Source of the DNA: NORP23 sp050302475 | GTDB taxonomy: Bacteria > Pseudomonadota > Alphaproteobacteria > Rhodobacterales > Rhodobacteraceae | Assembly (NCBI GenBank): GCA_050302475.1 | Contig: JBNLBF010000004.1 | Location: 1 to 64,000, forward strand | Reading direction: 5' to 3' | Length of the DNA: 64,000 nucleotides | Shown here: positions 27,132 through 35,873 of the stretch, piece by piece | Position numbering within the stretch: the stretch's first letter is position 1 | Layout of the letters: each line of letters starts with the position of its first letter | The notes under the pieces: generated by a model | What the model saw: the letters and a program-made list of their open reading frames with translations, nothing else | The model's database searches: none | Told to the model about the DNA's origin: nothing | Made by a program: the position numbers and the translations under genes

Positions 27132-28115
27132 ATGGAAAACATACTTGTCACAGGTGGGGCGGGCTATATTGGCTCGCATGCCTGTCTGGCCCTGGCCGAG
27201 GCCGGATATAACCCTGTCACCTTCGACAATCTGTCCACCGGCTGGCAGGACGCCGTGCAATTCGGCCCGTTCGTTCAGGGTGATCTGAATTCCTACGCTG
27301 ACGTCGCCGCCGCATTTGAAAAATATACACCCAGCGGCGTCATGCATTTTGCTGCGTTCTCCGACGTTGGCGAAGCCTCCCGCAATCCTGCGAAATACTG
27401 GCAGAACAATGTGAACGGCTCGCTGAACTTGTTGCGCGCTGTTGCCGAATATAACGTTCAGAATTTCATTTTTTCCTCGACCTGTGCCACCTATGGCGAT
27501 CAGGACAATGTTCTGCTGGATGAAACCGCCCGCCAGACTCCGACCAACGCCTATGGCGGATCGAAACTGGCGGTCGAACATATGCTACGGGATTACGCGG
27601 ATCGGTTCGGTTTTTCCTATGTCATTTTCCGCTATTTCAACGTTGCCGGCGCAGATGATCAGGCCCGGATCGGCGAAAACCATGATCCCGAAACCCACCT
27701 CATTCCGCTGGCGATCAAATCCGCACAGGGCAATCGACCGCCCCTGACGATTTTCGGCAGCGACTACGACACACCCGATGGCACCTGTATTCGCGATTAT
27801 GTCCATGTCTGTGACCTCGTGGATGCCCATGTGGCGGGTCTTTCCTATCTGGAACAGGGCCAGCCCTCGCGTGTGTTCAATCTGGGCACAGGCCACGGTT
27901 TCTCGGTTCGCGAGGTCATCGAAGCTGTCGGGAAAAGCACCAGCATCGCAGTCCCCACTGAAGAGGGGGCCAGACGTCCCGGCGATTCCACATGTCTGGT
28001 CAGCGGCAGCAGTGACGCCCAGAAAGTGCTAAACTGGTCCGCCAAACGCTCGACGCTTCCGACAATGATCTCGGACGCGTGGAAATGGCATTCCGGTCCG
28101 GGCTATCGTAAGTAA
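27132..28115 (+). CDS. galE: UDP-glucose 4-epimerase
   Basis: Interconverts UDP-glucose and UDP-galactose. The 327-residue short-chain dehydrogenase has NILVTGGAGYIGSHAC (NAD fold, residues 3-18), FSSTCATYG with the catalytic Ser/Thr, and YGGSKLAVE with the Tyr-x3-Lys pair. It follows galU closely, and the next glycosyltransferase starts directly after its stop (TAA then ATG), which indicates one operon. Confidence 0.96.
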   Translation: MENILVTGGAGYIGSHACLALAEAGYNPVTFDNLSTGWQDAVQFGPFVQGDLNSYADVAAAFEKYTPSGVMHFAAFSDVGEASRNPAKYWQNNVNGSLNLLRAVAEYNVQNFIFSSTCATYGDQDNVLLDETARQTPTNAYGGSKLAVEHMLRDYADRFGFSYVIFRYFNVAGADDQARIGENHDPETHLIPLAIKSAQGNRPPLTIFGSDYDTPDGTCIRDYVHVCDLVDAHVAGLSYLEQGQPSRVFNLGTGHGFSVREVIEAVGKSTSIAVPTEEGARRPGDSTCLVSGSSDAQKVLNWSAKRSTLPTMISDAWKWHSGPGYRK

Positions 28116-29333
28116 ATGCCACCCGTTCTCCTAGATGTCGCCAGAACGCTTTCCCGGGCAAGGAAGCGTTATCTGACCGGCATTGACCGGGTGGAACTGG
28201 CCTATATCGAGCATTTTCTCGCGACACGTCCGGACACATTATTCTTTACGAAAACGCGCAAACAGAACCTGATCTTTACAGCCGATGACTTTCGGCCCCT
28301 CTTCGACCTTATCGCCAATGGCGGACCATGGCAGGACGCCCAGCGCAATTGGTTTGCCAAAGAGAAACACCACCATGCCCGGTCCGTCGACCAGACTTTT
28401 TTGAACCACGCTACCTATGGCACCAGGGATAATCCCCTCCCGGATGGGCTGATCCCCTCTGATACCCAATATATCAATGTCGGACATAACCATTGGCTTC
28501 AGCCCATCCGTTCCTGGTTGGATCAAATTGGCGTTCGTCATCGGACCTATATGATCCATGATGTGATCCCGCTGGACTTCCCGCAATATTGCCGACCGAA
28601 AAACACGCGGCGGTTTCGGCGGCGGCTGAAAGCCGTGTTAAAGGACGCTGATCGGCTGATTTTCAATTCTTCCGATACACAGGCGGCGACAATGGCATGG
28701 GTGGATAAATGGCAGATCAATCACCCGGACTCGCATGTCATTTTGCTGGGTGCTGATACCGGCGCAAGCATACCGTCGCCGACTGACGATGATCAGATTC
28801 AAAATCACTTTGTCATTCTTGGCACGATTGAACCCCGCAAAAACCATAAACTCCTGTTCGAGGTCTGGCGGAAACTGGCGGCAAAAGGTGACCCGAAATC
28901 AATCCCCAAACTGACAATCATTGGCGAGCGTGGCTGGCTAAATCAGGATGTTTTTGCCTTCCTCGATAGTGACCCGATTGCTAAAGCGCATTTTGTTGAG
29001 GCCGGGAAGCTCAGCGATGCGGAAGTCGTCGCATCCATCAGATCTGCGCAAGCCTTATTGTTCCCATCCTTTGCCGAGGGATATGGCTATCCCCTCGTGG
29101 AAGCCCTGCAATTGGGGACACCGGTCATCTGCTCCGATCTTCCGGTATTTCGCGAAATCGCAGCCGATAAACCGATATACCGGCAACCGACTGATGTTGA
29201 AGGATGGTGCGATGCCATTGAAAATCTTTCACTTTTGACTAATAAAAGGACGGAAATTCGTTCGAGTGACTTAAATCTCCCCAGTTGGAAAGAACATTTT
29301 CACAAATTGGACGGATTAATTGGTGTTGAGTAA
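28116..29333 (+). CDS. GT4-like glycosyltransferase
   Basis: A 405-residue GT-B fold enzyme. The N-terminal half (residues 1-190) contains VLLDVARTLSRARKRYLTGIDRVE and HDVIPLDFPQYC, usual in this group. The C-terminal donor-binding half has FVILGTIEPRKNHKLLFE (about 228-245) and the GT4 signature ALLFPSFAEGYGYPLVEALQ (about 311-330) with the conserved glutamates. No membrane segment is present. It lies between galE (abutting) and a GT2 gene. The sugar specificity cannot be read. Confidence 0.88.
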   Translation: MPPVLLDVARTLSRARKRYLTGIDRVELAYIEHFLATRPDTLFFTKTRKQNLIFTADDFRPLFDLIANGGPWQDAQRNWFAKEKHHHARSVDQTFLNHATYGTRDNPLPDGLIPSDTQYINVGHNHWLQPIRSWLDQIGVRHRTYMIHDVIPLDFPQYCRPKNTRRFRRRLKAVLKDADRLIFNSSDTQAATMAWVDKWQINHPDSHVILLGADTGASIPSPTDDDQIQNHFVILGTIEPRKNHKLLFEVWRKLAAKGDPKSIPKLTIIGERGWLNQDVFAFLDSDPIAKAHFVEAGKLSDAEVVASIRSAQALLFPSFAEGYGYPLVEALQLGTPVICSDLPVFREIAADKPIYRQPTDVEGWCDAIENLSLLTNKRTEIRSSDLNLPSWKEHFHKLDGLIGVE

Positions 29334-29358
29334 TCAGTAGACCTATAAAAAGCGAGCG

Positions 29359-30381
29359 ATGGGATTTTTTTACAGAACTAAGCATGCTTATTACCTCCGT
29401 TGGCAACGGAGGATCAGGCGTCTGCGTGCCCTGCGAAAGCGGCACGAGCTGAAAGTCGTTAAAAATCGAACCGGGAACAGGAAGCCTTCGGACGTCTATT
29501 TGTTCGCAACGGTCCACAATGAAATTTTGCGCCTGCCCTATTTCCTGGAATATTACCGTAAACTCGGAATCAGTCACTTTTTCCTGGTCGATAACAACTC
29601 CGACGACGGGTCCCGGGCGTATCTGGAACTGCAGCCGGATGTGTCCCTATGGCACACAGAAGGCAGCTATAAACGCTCGAAATTCGGGATGGACTGGCTC
29701 AATTATCTGATGCGGAAATTCGCAAAGGGGCATTGGATTCTGGTCGTCGATGTCGACGAGTTTCTTGTCTATCCCTATTGTGACACCCGCCCGATCAACG
29801 CGCTGACAGACTGGCTGGATGCGTCCTCCATCAAATCCTTCAGCGCGATGTTGTTGGACATGTATCCTGAGGGCGCGATGGAATCTCAGAAATATGATTC
29901 CGGTGAAGATCCCTTCTCCGTCCTGACCCATTTTGATTCCGGTAATTACACGCAGAAACCCAATCCTGTTTACGGAAATCTGTGGATACAGGGCGGCCCC
30001 CGTCAGCGAAATTTCTTTCGCGAGTTTCCCAATCAGGCGCCAGCCCTGAATAAAATCCCTCTGGTCAAATGGAAACGTGGAAATGTGTTTGTAAGCTCCA
30101 CACACACGCTGCTGCCCAGAGGTCTGAACAAAACTTACGAGGACTGGGGCGGCGAGAAAATCTGTGGTGCGCTTTTACACGCCAAGTTTCTGCCGGATCT
30201 GGAAACCAAGGCCGAACTGGAAAAGATACGGCGGCAACACTATGCCGGCGGTCGCGAGTATAAAGCCTACAACAAGAAGCAGAAGAAGCAGACCGTTCTG
30301 GCACATGAAAATTCCACGCGTTTTGAAGGCTGGCGTCAGCTTGAAGAGCTTGGGCTGATATCCTACGGAGGTTGGGCATGA
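29359..30381 (+). CDS. Glycosyltransferase family 2/92-like protein
   Basis: A 340-residue GT-A type enzyme of the Glyco_tranf_2_4/GT92-like kind. DVYLFATVHNEILRLPYFLEYYRKLGIS (about 49-76) and FFLVDNNSDDGS lead to WILVVDVDEFLVYPY (about 130-145) with the DxD motif. A basic N-terminus (RRIRRLRALRKRH) could associate with the membrane. The stop overlaps the start of the GT14-like gene (ATGA), so the pair is coupled and probably acts on the same glycan. Confidence 0.85.
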   Translation: MGFFYRTKHAYYLRWQRRIRRLRALRKRHELKVVKNRTGNRKPSDVYLFATVHNEILRLPYFLEYYRKLGISHFFLVDNNSDDGSRAYLELQPDVSLWHTEGSYKRSKFGMDWLNYLMRKFAKGHWILVVDVDEFLVYPYCDTRPINALTDWLDASSIKSFSAMLLDMYPEGAMESQKYDSGEDPFSVLTHFDSGNYTQKPNPVYGNLWIQGGPRQRNFFREFPNQAPALNKIPLVKWKRGNVFVSSTHTLLPRGLNKTYEDWGGEKICGALLHAKFLPDLETKAELEKIRRQHYAGGREYKAYNKKQKKQTVLAHENSTRFEGWRQLEELGLISYGGWA

Positions 30382-32063
30382 CCTTAGCCGTCGTGATTCT
30401 CGCCAATAGCGGTCTGGGCCGTGTCGAACAGGTCGCGCGCTGGTTGTCACGCTCAGGTGTTTATACCTGTATTCATGTCGATGCAGACGTGCGCGACAAG
30501 CGATTTCGCCGGATCACCAAATCACTGGCACACTTGCCCAACATCCATTTCTGCAAAAGAATTTCCTGCGAATGGGGGCGTTTCAGCCTTGTCGAGGCTG
30601 AAATAATCGCGCTTGAGGAAACCCTGAAAAAATGGCCCGACGCTAGCCATATCCAACTGATCAGCGATGACAGTTTGCCTATCAAGCCCATCGCCTACAT
30701 TGAAAAATTCCTGTCGGAACATCCGGAAACCGACTTCGTCGAATCCGTTGCGGTCGAAGAAAACAATTGGATCGAAGGCGGATTGGGGCAGGAAAGGTTC
30801 ACGCTTTACTTCCCGTTTTCCTGGAAAACGCAGCGTTGGCTTTTTGATAGATGGGTAGACATCCAGCGACGCCTGAAAATTCGCCGCCGTATTCCCAGGG
30901 CACTCGATCCGCATATTGGCTCGCAATGGTGGTGTCTGACACGACAAACCGCCGAAGCCATCCTGACGGATCCGAATGCCGCGAAATACAAAAAGTATTT
31001 TGCGCAATGCTGGATACCGGATGAGTCCTATTTCCAGACGCTCGTGCGCCTTCATTCAAAGAAACTGCAATCCCGATCGTTGTTGTACTCGAAATTTGAT
31101 CATCAGGGTAAGCCGACGGTATTCTACAATGATCACCTGAAAATGCTGCGCGAAAGCACCGAACTGTTTGTCCGCAAGGTCTGGCACGGGTCGGATCACC
31201 TTTACCAAGGCTTTCTGGAATCGTCGGAAAATACTGAACTGCCAGCATCCAACACAAACCTGACACAACACATTGATCACGTTGCAGCGCGGCGAAAAGT
31301 CGGGCGCACCGGCCTGCGAATGCAAAGCTCTCATCCGAACCGCTGGCACGAACCCTTCGCGCGTTCGGCAAGCAAATATATTGTCCTGTCGGGTTGTGAA
31401 GGATTCTTCCCGAACATCTCCGACTGGGTTGAACAGAATACCAAGCTGATCCCACATGGTCGGTTGTTTCACAAAAACAAAGCGCATTTCCGAAACAATG
31501 GTGACACTGGACCCGGCGGTCTGTCGGCACATTTCGCTGTCCGGGATACCTCTCCTGAATGTTTCTTGTTGAATCTGCTTTGGAATTCGAAACCGGATCG
31601 TTTGTTGTTTCACTACGAGGTCGAAGATAATCCCGACATCTCCAGAACAATCCTGAACGACCCGAATGCGACCGTATGTCTTGTCAAAAACGGTTGGCTT
31701 CCGGGATTGTTGAATGAAGGCATCGAAAATCCTGACCTTCTGAAACGCAAAGCCAACCTTATGATCAGCAAAGAAAGCCAAATGCTCGCCATCGCGCAGG
31801 AGGCAACACCAGGGTGTGAGCTCAAAACCATCGAGATCAGGGACCTGATCGGACAGGCTGATCTGCTCCTTCGCCAGATCCTTAAGGCTGCGGGAAAACC
31901 GGATCCGTCCGCGGTCTTTGTTTTACCGGATATTGCTGACGTGAAACCAATTCTCGACTTCGCTCAGAAGTTAATGAATATGGGGATTCCAGTTGAATTG
32001 GATCGAATCCTCCCTGACAGTAAGCAGAAACATAATGGAACTGTCCGGCTTATCCAGAAATGA
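30378..32063 (+). CDS. GT14 (core-2/I-branching) glycosyltransferase with C-terminal DUF5927-like domain
   Basis: A 562-residue two-part protein from the ATG at 30378, preceded by GGAGG. Residues 1-250 match the Branch family (GT14): MTLAVVILANS, YTCIHVDADV, SCEWGRFSLVEAEI, HIQLISDDSLPIKP, GSQWWCLTRQTAEAIL and DESYFQTL in the usual order. Residues about 310-562 form a second domain resembling DUF5927, which I recall as attached to GT14 domains in Rhodobacterales; its SKYIVLSGCEGFFPNISDWV start and Gly-rich DTGPGGLSAHF are distinctive. No catalytic motif is recognised in this half. The gene is coupled to both neighbours by 4-base overlaps. Confidence 0.85.
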   Translation: MTLAVVILANSGLGRVEQVARWLSRSGVYTCIHVDADVRDKRFRRITKSLAHLPNIHFCKRISCEWGRFSLVEAEIIALEETLKKWPDASHIQLISDDSLPIKPIAYIEKFLSEHPETDFVESVAVEENNWIEGGLGQERFTLYFPFSWKTQRWLFDRWVDIQRRLKIRRRIPRALDPHIGSQWWCLTRQTAEAILTDPNAAKYKKYFAQCWIPDESYFQTLVRLHSKKLQSRSLLYSKFDHQGKPTVFYNDHLKMLRESTELFVRKVWHGSDHLYQGFLESSENTELPASNTNLTQHIDHVAARRKVGRTGLRMQSSHPNRWHEPFARSASKYIVLSGCEGFFPNISDWVEQNTKLIPHGRLFHKNKAHFRNNGDTGPGGLSAHFAVRDTSPECFLLNLLWNSKPDRLLFHYEVEDNPDISRTILNDPNATVCLVKNGWLPGLLNEGIENPDLLKRKANLMISKESQMLAIAQEATPGCELKTIEIRDLIGQADLLLRQILKAAGKPDPSAVFVLPDIADVKPILDFAQKLMNMGIPVELDRILPDSKQKHNGTVRLIQK

Positions 32064-33571
32064 CCACGCAGACTTTTAAGTACTTCATTCTTATTGGCAC
32101 AATGCGCTCCGGCTCCAATCTGTTGGAGGAGGCGCTAAATCAATATTCCGACATATATTGCCACGGGGAGCTCTTTAACCCGCACTTTGTCGGTGGGCCG
32201 AAAAAGGAAGATTACCTGGGTTTCACCGTCGCAAAAAGGAACAAAGACCCCAAAGCTCTGCTTAGCGCCATGCGCGACCAATCAGACGGAAATATCCCCG
32301 GATTTCGGTATTTTCTGGATCATGATCAGCGCATCCTGAACCATTGTTTGTCCGACCCGGAATGCGCCAAGATAGTTCTGCGAAGGGACCCGCTGGAAAG
32401 CTATGTTTCCCTGAAAATCGCGCAAGAGACTGATCAATGGTTGCTGCGAAATGTGCCCGATCGAAAAACCAAAAAAATTCAATTCGACCTGCAGGAATTC
32501 CGGAAATACCAGCAGGAGCAAGCGGAATTTTATGACGATGTTGACCACCGGCTGAAAGCCAGCGGGCAGACGGCTTTCCAGCTTCAGTATCCTCAGCAAA
32601 AGGATGTGCAGATTCTGAACGGTTTGGCGAAATTCCTCGGCAGTTCCGATGAATTGAAACTGCTGAAAAGCAAACTGGTTCGCCAAAATCCTGAATCCCT
32701 CCGCGACAAGGTCGAAAATTTTGATGAAATGCTCGAACAATTGGGCAAAGAGCAGATAACGACAGACAGCGCCCCAGCCGCACCGCATCGGACAATGCGT
32801 GCCAACATTCCCAAAATGGTGACCTGCATGTCAGCACCATTGCTGTTTGTCCCGATTCCCGGCGGTCCCAATGCGGAGGTGCTGTTGTGGATGACGCAAA
32901 TTGATGGCGAGACATCAAGCCCCGATACGCTCGATCAGGATATCGAGGACGGTCGGATCCTGCATACCGGCCACAGTCAACGCACCTTGTTTGAATGGAT
33001 GCGTGCAAATCCCGGGGTGCAGGCATTTACCGCTGTTCAGCATCCGCTGGTGCGGATTTACGAAACCTTCATGACGAAGATTTTTCGCACCGGCCCGTCC
33101 ACCTATGATGCCATACGCCAGCAATTGATCACGGATTTCGGACTGGATCTGCCGCCGATTGCCGACATTGACCGCGACCGCCAGTATTTTGAAGATATCG
33201 CATATGATGTCAGACGGCACCGCAAGGCGTTTCACGAATTCCTGAAATTTGTACGCGCCAACCTGAACGAACAAACCAACATTCGGATGGATGGGTTGTG
33301 GATGCAGCAATTTGCATTCCTGCCGGGATTCAACTCCGCCGTACCGCTCTCGGTCATTGCCTATTCAGGTCAGATGGACAGCGCGTTTCGATATCTGGAA
33401 GATAAAGTTGGCGTTGCCTCACCCGAACTGGGACCGCCTGTCACAGAAACTTTCGCGTTTTCCCTTGACGAGATTTATACCCGCCAGACCGAGAACCTCT
33501 GTCGGAAGGCCTACGCGCTAGATTACGAGCGTTTCGGCTTTGACGATTATCAGGCCGCTTTGGAAGAATAA
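32060..33571 (+). CDS. Two-part sulfotransferase-like protein
   Basis: A 503-residue protein whose start overlaps the preceding stop (ATGA). Residues 1-215 resemble Stf0/NodH-type sulfotransferases: FILIGTMRSGSNLLEEALNQ as the PAPS 5'-phosphosulfate loop, then KIVLRRDPLESYVSLKIA with the 3'-phosphate Arg and Ser. The C-terminal half (about 255-503) carries a second sulfotransferase-2-like pattern: FVPIPGG, GVQAFTAVQHPLVRIYETFM and a late acidic Tyr-rich tail. Its PAPS loop is degenerate, so only the first half may be catalytic. Its 3' end overlaps convergent ptsN by 22 bp. A role in sulfating the glycan built by the upstream enzymes is inferred. Confidence 0.8.
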   Translation: MTTQTFKYFILIGTMRSGSNLLEEALNQYSDIYCHGELFNPHFVGGPKKEDYLGFTVAKRNKDPKALLSAMRDQSDGNIPGFRYFLDHDQRILNHCLSDPECAKIVLRRDPLESYVSLKIAQETDQWLLRNVPDRKTKKIQFDLQEFRKYQQEQAEFYDDVDHRLKASGQTAFQLQYPQQKDVQILNGLAKFLGSSDELKLLKSKLVRQNPESLRDKVENFDEMLEQLGKEQITTDSAPAAPHRTMRANIPKMVTCMSAPLLFVPIPGGPNAEVLLWMTQIDGETSSPDTLDQDIEDGRILHTGHSQRTLFEWMRANPGVQAFTAVQHPLVRIYETFMTKIFRTGPSTYDAIRQQLITDFGLDLPPIADIDRDRQYFEDIAYDVRRHRKAFHEFLKFVRANLNEQTNIRMDGLWMQQFAFLPGFNSAVPLSVIAYSGQMDSAFRYLEDKVGVASPELGPPVTETFAFSLDEIYTRQTENLCRKAYALDYERFGFDDYQAALEE

Positions 33572-34014
33572 TCCGCCGTCAGGATCGCGAACAAAGCTGC
33601 CGGATTGTCTGACGAGCGCAGCTTTTCGCAGACTTCGTGATCACGCAGCAATCTGGACACACGGGCCAGCGATTTCAGATGTTCTGCACCGGCACCTTCC
33701 GGCGCCAGCAGCGCAAACACCAGATCTATCGGCTGACCATCAACGGATTCATATTCGACAGCTTTGTCGAGCCGCAGAAAAATGCCTTTGACCCGGTCGA
33801 TACAGGACATGCGCGCGTGCGGAATCGCAACGCCATTCCCCATGCCGGTCGGCCCCAAAAGCTCGCGTGCCTGAAGGGCGTTGAAAACATCCTTCGAGGG
33901 CAAGTCATAGACTGCTTCGGCCGTTTGGGCGATTTCCTGCATCAGGCGTTTTTTGCTGCTGGCAGATAGATGTGCATTCACTGCGTCAGGCGACAAAATA
34001 TTAATCAGATCCAT
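33550..34014 (-). CDS. ptsN: Nitrogen-regulatory PTS protein EIIA-Ntr
   Basis: A 154-residue EIIA-type phosphoacceptor of the nitrogen PTS, which relays phosphorylation from PtsP and NPr and adjusts carbon, nitrogen and potassium responses. The phosphorylated histidine is H66 in GNGVAIPHARM. The domain covers the whole protein. It follows hpf on the minus strand by 32 bp, the order common in alphaproteobacteria. Its 3' end overlaps the convergent sulfotransferase gene. Confidence 0.95.
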   Translation of the reverse strand: MDLINILSPDAVNAHLSASSKKRLMQEIAQTAEAVYDLPSKDVFNALQARELLGPTGMGNGVAIPHARMSCIDRVKGIFLRLDKAVEYESVDGQPIDLVFALLAPEGAGAEHLKSLARVSRLLRDHEVCEKLRSSDNPAALFAILTADYSSKAA

Positions 34015-34046
34015 TACGGCCTCTTTACTCCAGTTATTCCGAAGAA

Positions 34047-34622
34047 TTACTTAATGTTACGGGGGTCGATCCAACCGATGTTTCCATCCGCCCGCTTATG
34101 GATCACGTTCACGCCACCATGCGTCGGGTTCCTGAAGACCAGCAGCTCCTGACCCGCAATTTCCATCTGCATGACGGCTTCACCAACAGACAGCGTGGGG
34201 ATTGTGGTCTCCATCTCGGCGACAATAATGGGCTGGAGGGTTTCGGGTTCCTCCTCCTCCACATCGGAACTGGAGGCAAGAACATAGCTGGATGCGCCGA
34301 TCATCTCGATCGGGTCGATCCGGTCTTTGTGGTGGTTTTTCAAACGCCGTTTATAGCGACGCAATTGCGTCTCCAGCCGATCAGTGGCGCTCTCGAAGGA
34401 GTCATACACATCGTTCGCATGGGCTTTGGCCTGTGCCGTCATCCCGGTCGAAAGATGCGCCGACACATCACAGACGAATTCGTGGCGGTCCTTGGAGAAA
34501 GTCACAACAGCATCAACAGGATGTTCCGAATATTTACCAACCACATCGTCAAGACGCGTGTCGACATGGGTCCGCAGAGCATCCCCTACATCAATATGTT
34601 TTCCGTTGATCTGAATTCTCAT
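34047..34622 (-). CDS. hpf: Ribosome hibernation-promoting factor, long form
   Basis: About 191 residues from the ATG at 34622. The extra upstream codons to 34667 have no family match, and RIQINGKHIDVGDALR is the normal start. Residues 1-105 form the S30AE/YfiA domain, which binds the small subunit between the tRNA and mRNA sites. The C-terminal domain (about 135-191, with FRNPTHGGVNVIHKR and IGWIDP) is the dimerisation part of long HPF, which joins ribosomes into 100S particles. A good sigma-70 promoter lies about 66 bp upstream, so expression need not depend on lptB. Confidence 0.95.
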   Translation of the reverse strand: MRIQINGKHIDVGDALRTHVDTRLDDVVGKYSEHPVDAVVTFSKDRHEFVCDVSAHLSTGMTAQAKAHANDVYDSFESATDRLETQLRRYKRRLKNHHKDRIDPIEMIGASSYVLASSSDVEEEEPETLQPIIVAEMETTIPTLSVGEAVMQMEIAGQELLVFRNPTHGGVNVIHKRADGNIGWIDPRNIK

Positions 34623-34687
34623 TCCATTTTCCCGTATTAGGCCGAGGATGTCGGCAGTGGATTTCATCCCTAGGCGACGGAGCGCGG

Positions 34688-34716
34688 AACCTAGGGGTAA
34701 GACCTGGAACTGTCAA
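34688..34716 (-). promoter_or_regulatory. hpf: Putative sigma-70 promoter of hpf-ptsN
   Basis: On the minus strand TTGACA, a 17-bp spacer and TAGGTT, giving a leader of about 60 nt before the hpf start. The -35 is perfect and the -10 has three matches. Confidence 0.65.
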
Positions 34717-35113
34717 TATCGTGACATTGAATCTGCAATAATCATCGTTTGACCCTCACATTGAACTGCGGGAGCGGGTATCTTTTGATCCCCAATCAAA
34801 GAGGTTCCAGTAGCCCATCGATTTTGCTCCTTTGCGAGTCGTGTAACTTTAGCACAAGAATCGCGCGATTTCTTTCTAATCGTTACGCGGGAATACGGCA
34901 TTTTAGTGTCTTCGAACCTTTGCGCACGTTGCCGTATTTTTCTTTCATCTCTCGATCCGTTCCGACAGGCCATCCGTCAACGTCATCTTGAAACAGCCCA
35001 TTCTGCCGCGTTTTGCCGTGTCGATCCTGTCTTCACCGACAGATTGGACTGACCTCGAACAAATTGATTCGCCGCTGCAACCGGTTAGGTCGCGTCAGCG
35101 GCTGATCGGAATT
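34717..35113. other. Gene-free gap between the hpf promoter and lptB
   Basis: About 400 bp with no convincing coding region. Short open frames on both strands lack ribosome sites and family-like sequence. The position corresponds to rpoN in many alphaproteobacteria; I see no piece of RpoN (for example, no RRTVAKYRE-like box). A TTTGAT-N5-ATCAAA inverted repeat (34784-34800 region) and a terminator-like hairpin are the only structures noted. Confidence 0.6.
34892..34946 (+). terminator. Terminator-like hairpin in the hpf-lptB gap
   Basis: AATACGGCA (34892-34900) pairs perfectly with TGCCGTATT (34930-34938), with a partly self-complementary loop (GTG/CAC), followed by TTTCTTTC on the plus strand. 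No plus-strand gene ends here, so it may close a small RNA or be a relic. Confidence 0.35.
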
Positions 35114-35872
35114 CTAGTATTTGAAAGTCTCGCCCAAATAGACCCGACGCACATTTGAATCCTGCACCACTTCTTTCGGTGTTCCGCTTTTCAGCACCAC
35201 CCCGTCATGAAGGATGTAGGCACGATCCACAATATCCAGCGTTTCCCTGACATTATGGTCGGTAATCAACACGCCGATCCCGCGATCTTTCAGATGGGCG
35301 ACCAGATCCCTGATCTCGCCCACCGCAATCGGGTCAACACCGGCGAACGGTTCATCCAACAGCACATAGTTTGGCTGGTTGGCCAGACATCTGGCAATTT
35401 CCACGCGGCGCCGTTCCCCGCCCGACAGGGACACAGAAGGGGCGCGCCGCAAATGGGTGATCGAAAACTCCGCCAGCATTTCTTCCAGCATTTTTTTGCG
35501 CATCCGACGGTCTTTGACCGACAGTTCCAGAACCGCGCTGATATTGTCCTGCACGGACATGCCACGAAAAATGCTGGCCTCCTGCGGCAGATAGCCGATA
35601 CCAAGCTTCGCTCGGCGATACATTGGCAGCTGCGTCGCTTCGTAGCCGTCGATATAAACCGCCCCGGTATCCGGCAGAACCAGCCCGGCGATCGAATAGA
35701 AGCACGTGGTCTTGCCCGCCCCGTTCGGGCCTAGCAGCGCCACGACCTCGCCACGATGCAACTCCATTGAAATATCGCGCAAAATAGGGCGTTTGCCGTA
35801 GGACTTCCCGAGTCGGGACACAATAAGCCCCGAGCTCCCCTCGGCGACAGTCAGGTTCGGGGTATCTTCCAC
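35114..35872 (-). CDS. lptB: LPS export ABC transporter ATP-binding protein LptB
   Basis: ATPase that powers lipopolysaccharide extraction from the inner membrane with LptFG. About 252 residues from a GTG at 35872, two bases after the lptA stop; an in-frame upstream extension to 35932 would run back into lptA and is not needed. Walker A is LLGPNGAGKTT, the signature is SLSGGERRRVEIAR, Walker B is NYVLLDEPFAGVDP, and the switch His is in VLITDHNV. It ends before the unusual gap to hpf. Confidence 0.95.
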   Translation of the reverse strand: MEDTPNLTVAEGSSGLIVSRLGKSYGKRPILRDISMELHRGEVVALLGPNGAGKTTCFYSIAGLVLPDTGAVYIDGYEATQLPMYRRAKLGIGYLPQEASIFRGMSVQDNISAVLELSVKDRRMRKKMLEEMLAEFSITHLRRAPSVSLSGGERRRVEIARCLANQPNYVLLDEPFAGVDPIAVGEIRDLVAHLKDRGIGVLITDHNVRETLDIVDRAYILHDGVVLKSGTPKEVVQDSNVRRVYLGETFKY

Positions 35873-35873
35873 G

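Noticed and set aside
34784..34801. TTTGAT-N5-ATCAAA as an FNR/FixK-type binding site
   Set aside because: The family consensus TTGAT-N4-ATCAA needs a 4-bp spacer; here it is 5, and no target promoter is adjacent.
34713..34991. Short open frames in the hpf-lptB gap
   Set aside because: No ribosome sites, no hydrophobic or domain-like pattern, and frames on both strands are equally open; one overlaps the hpf promoter.
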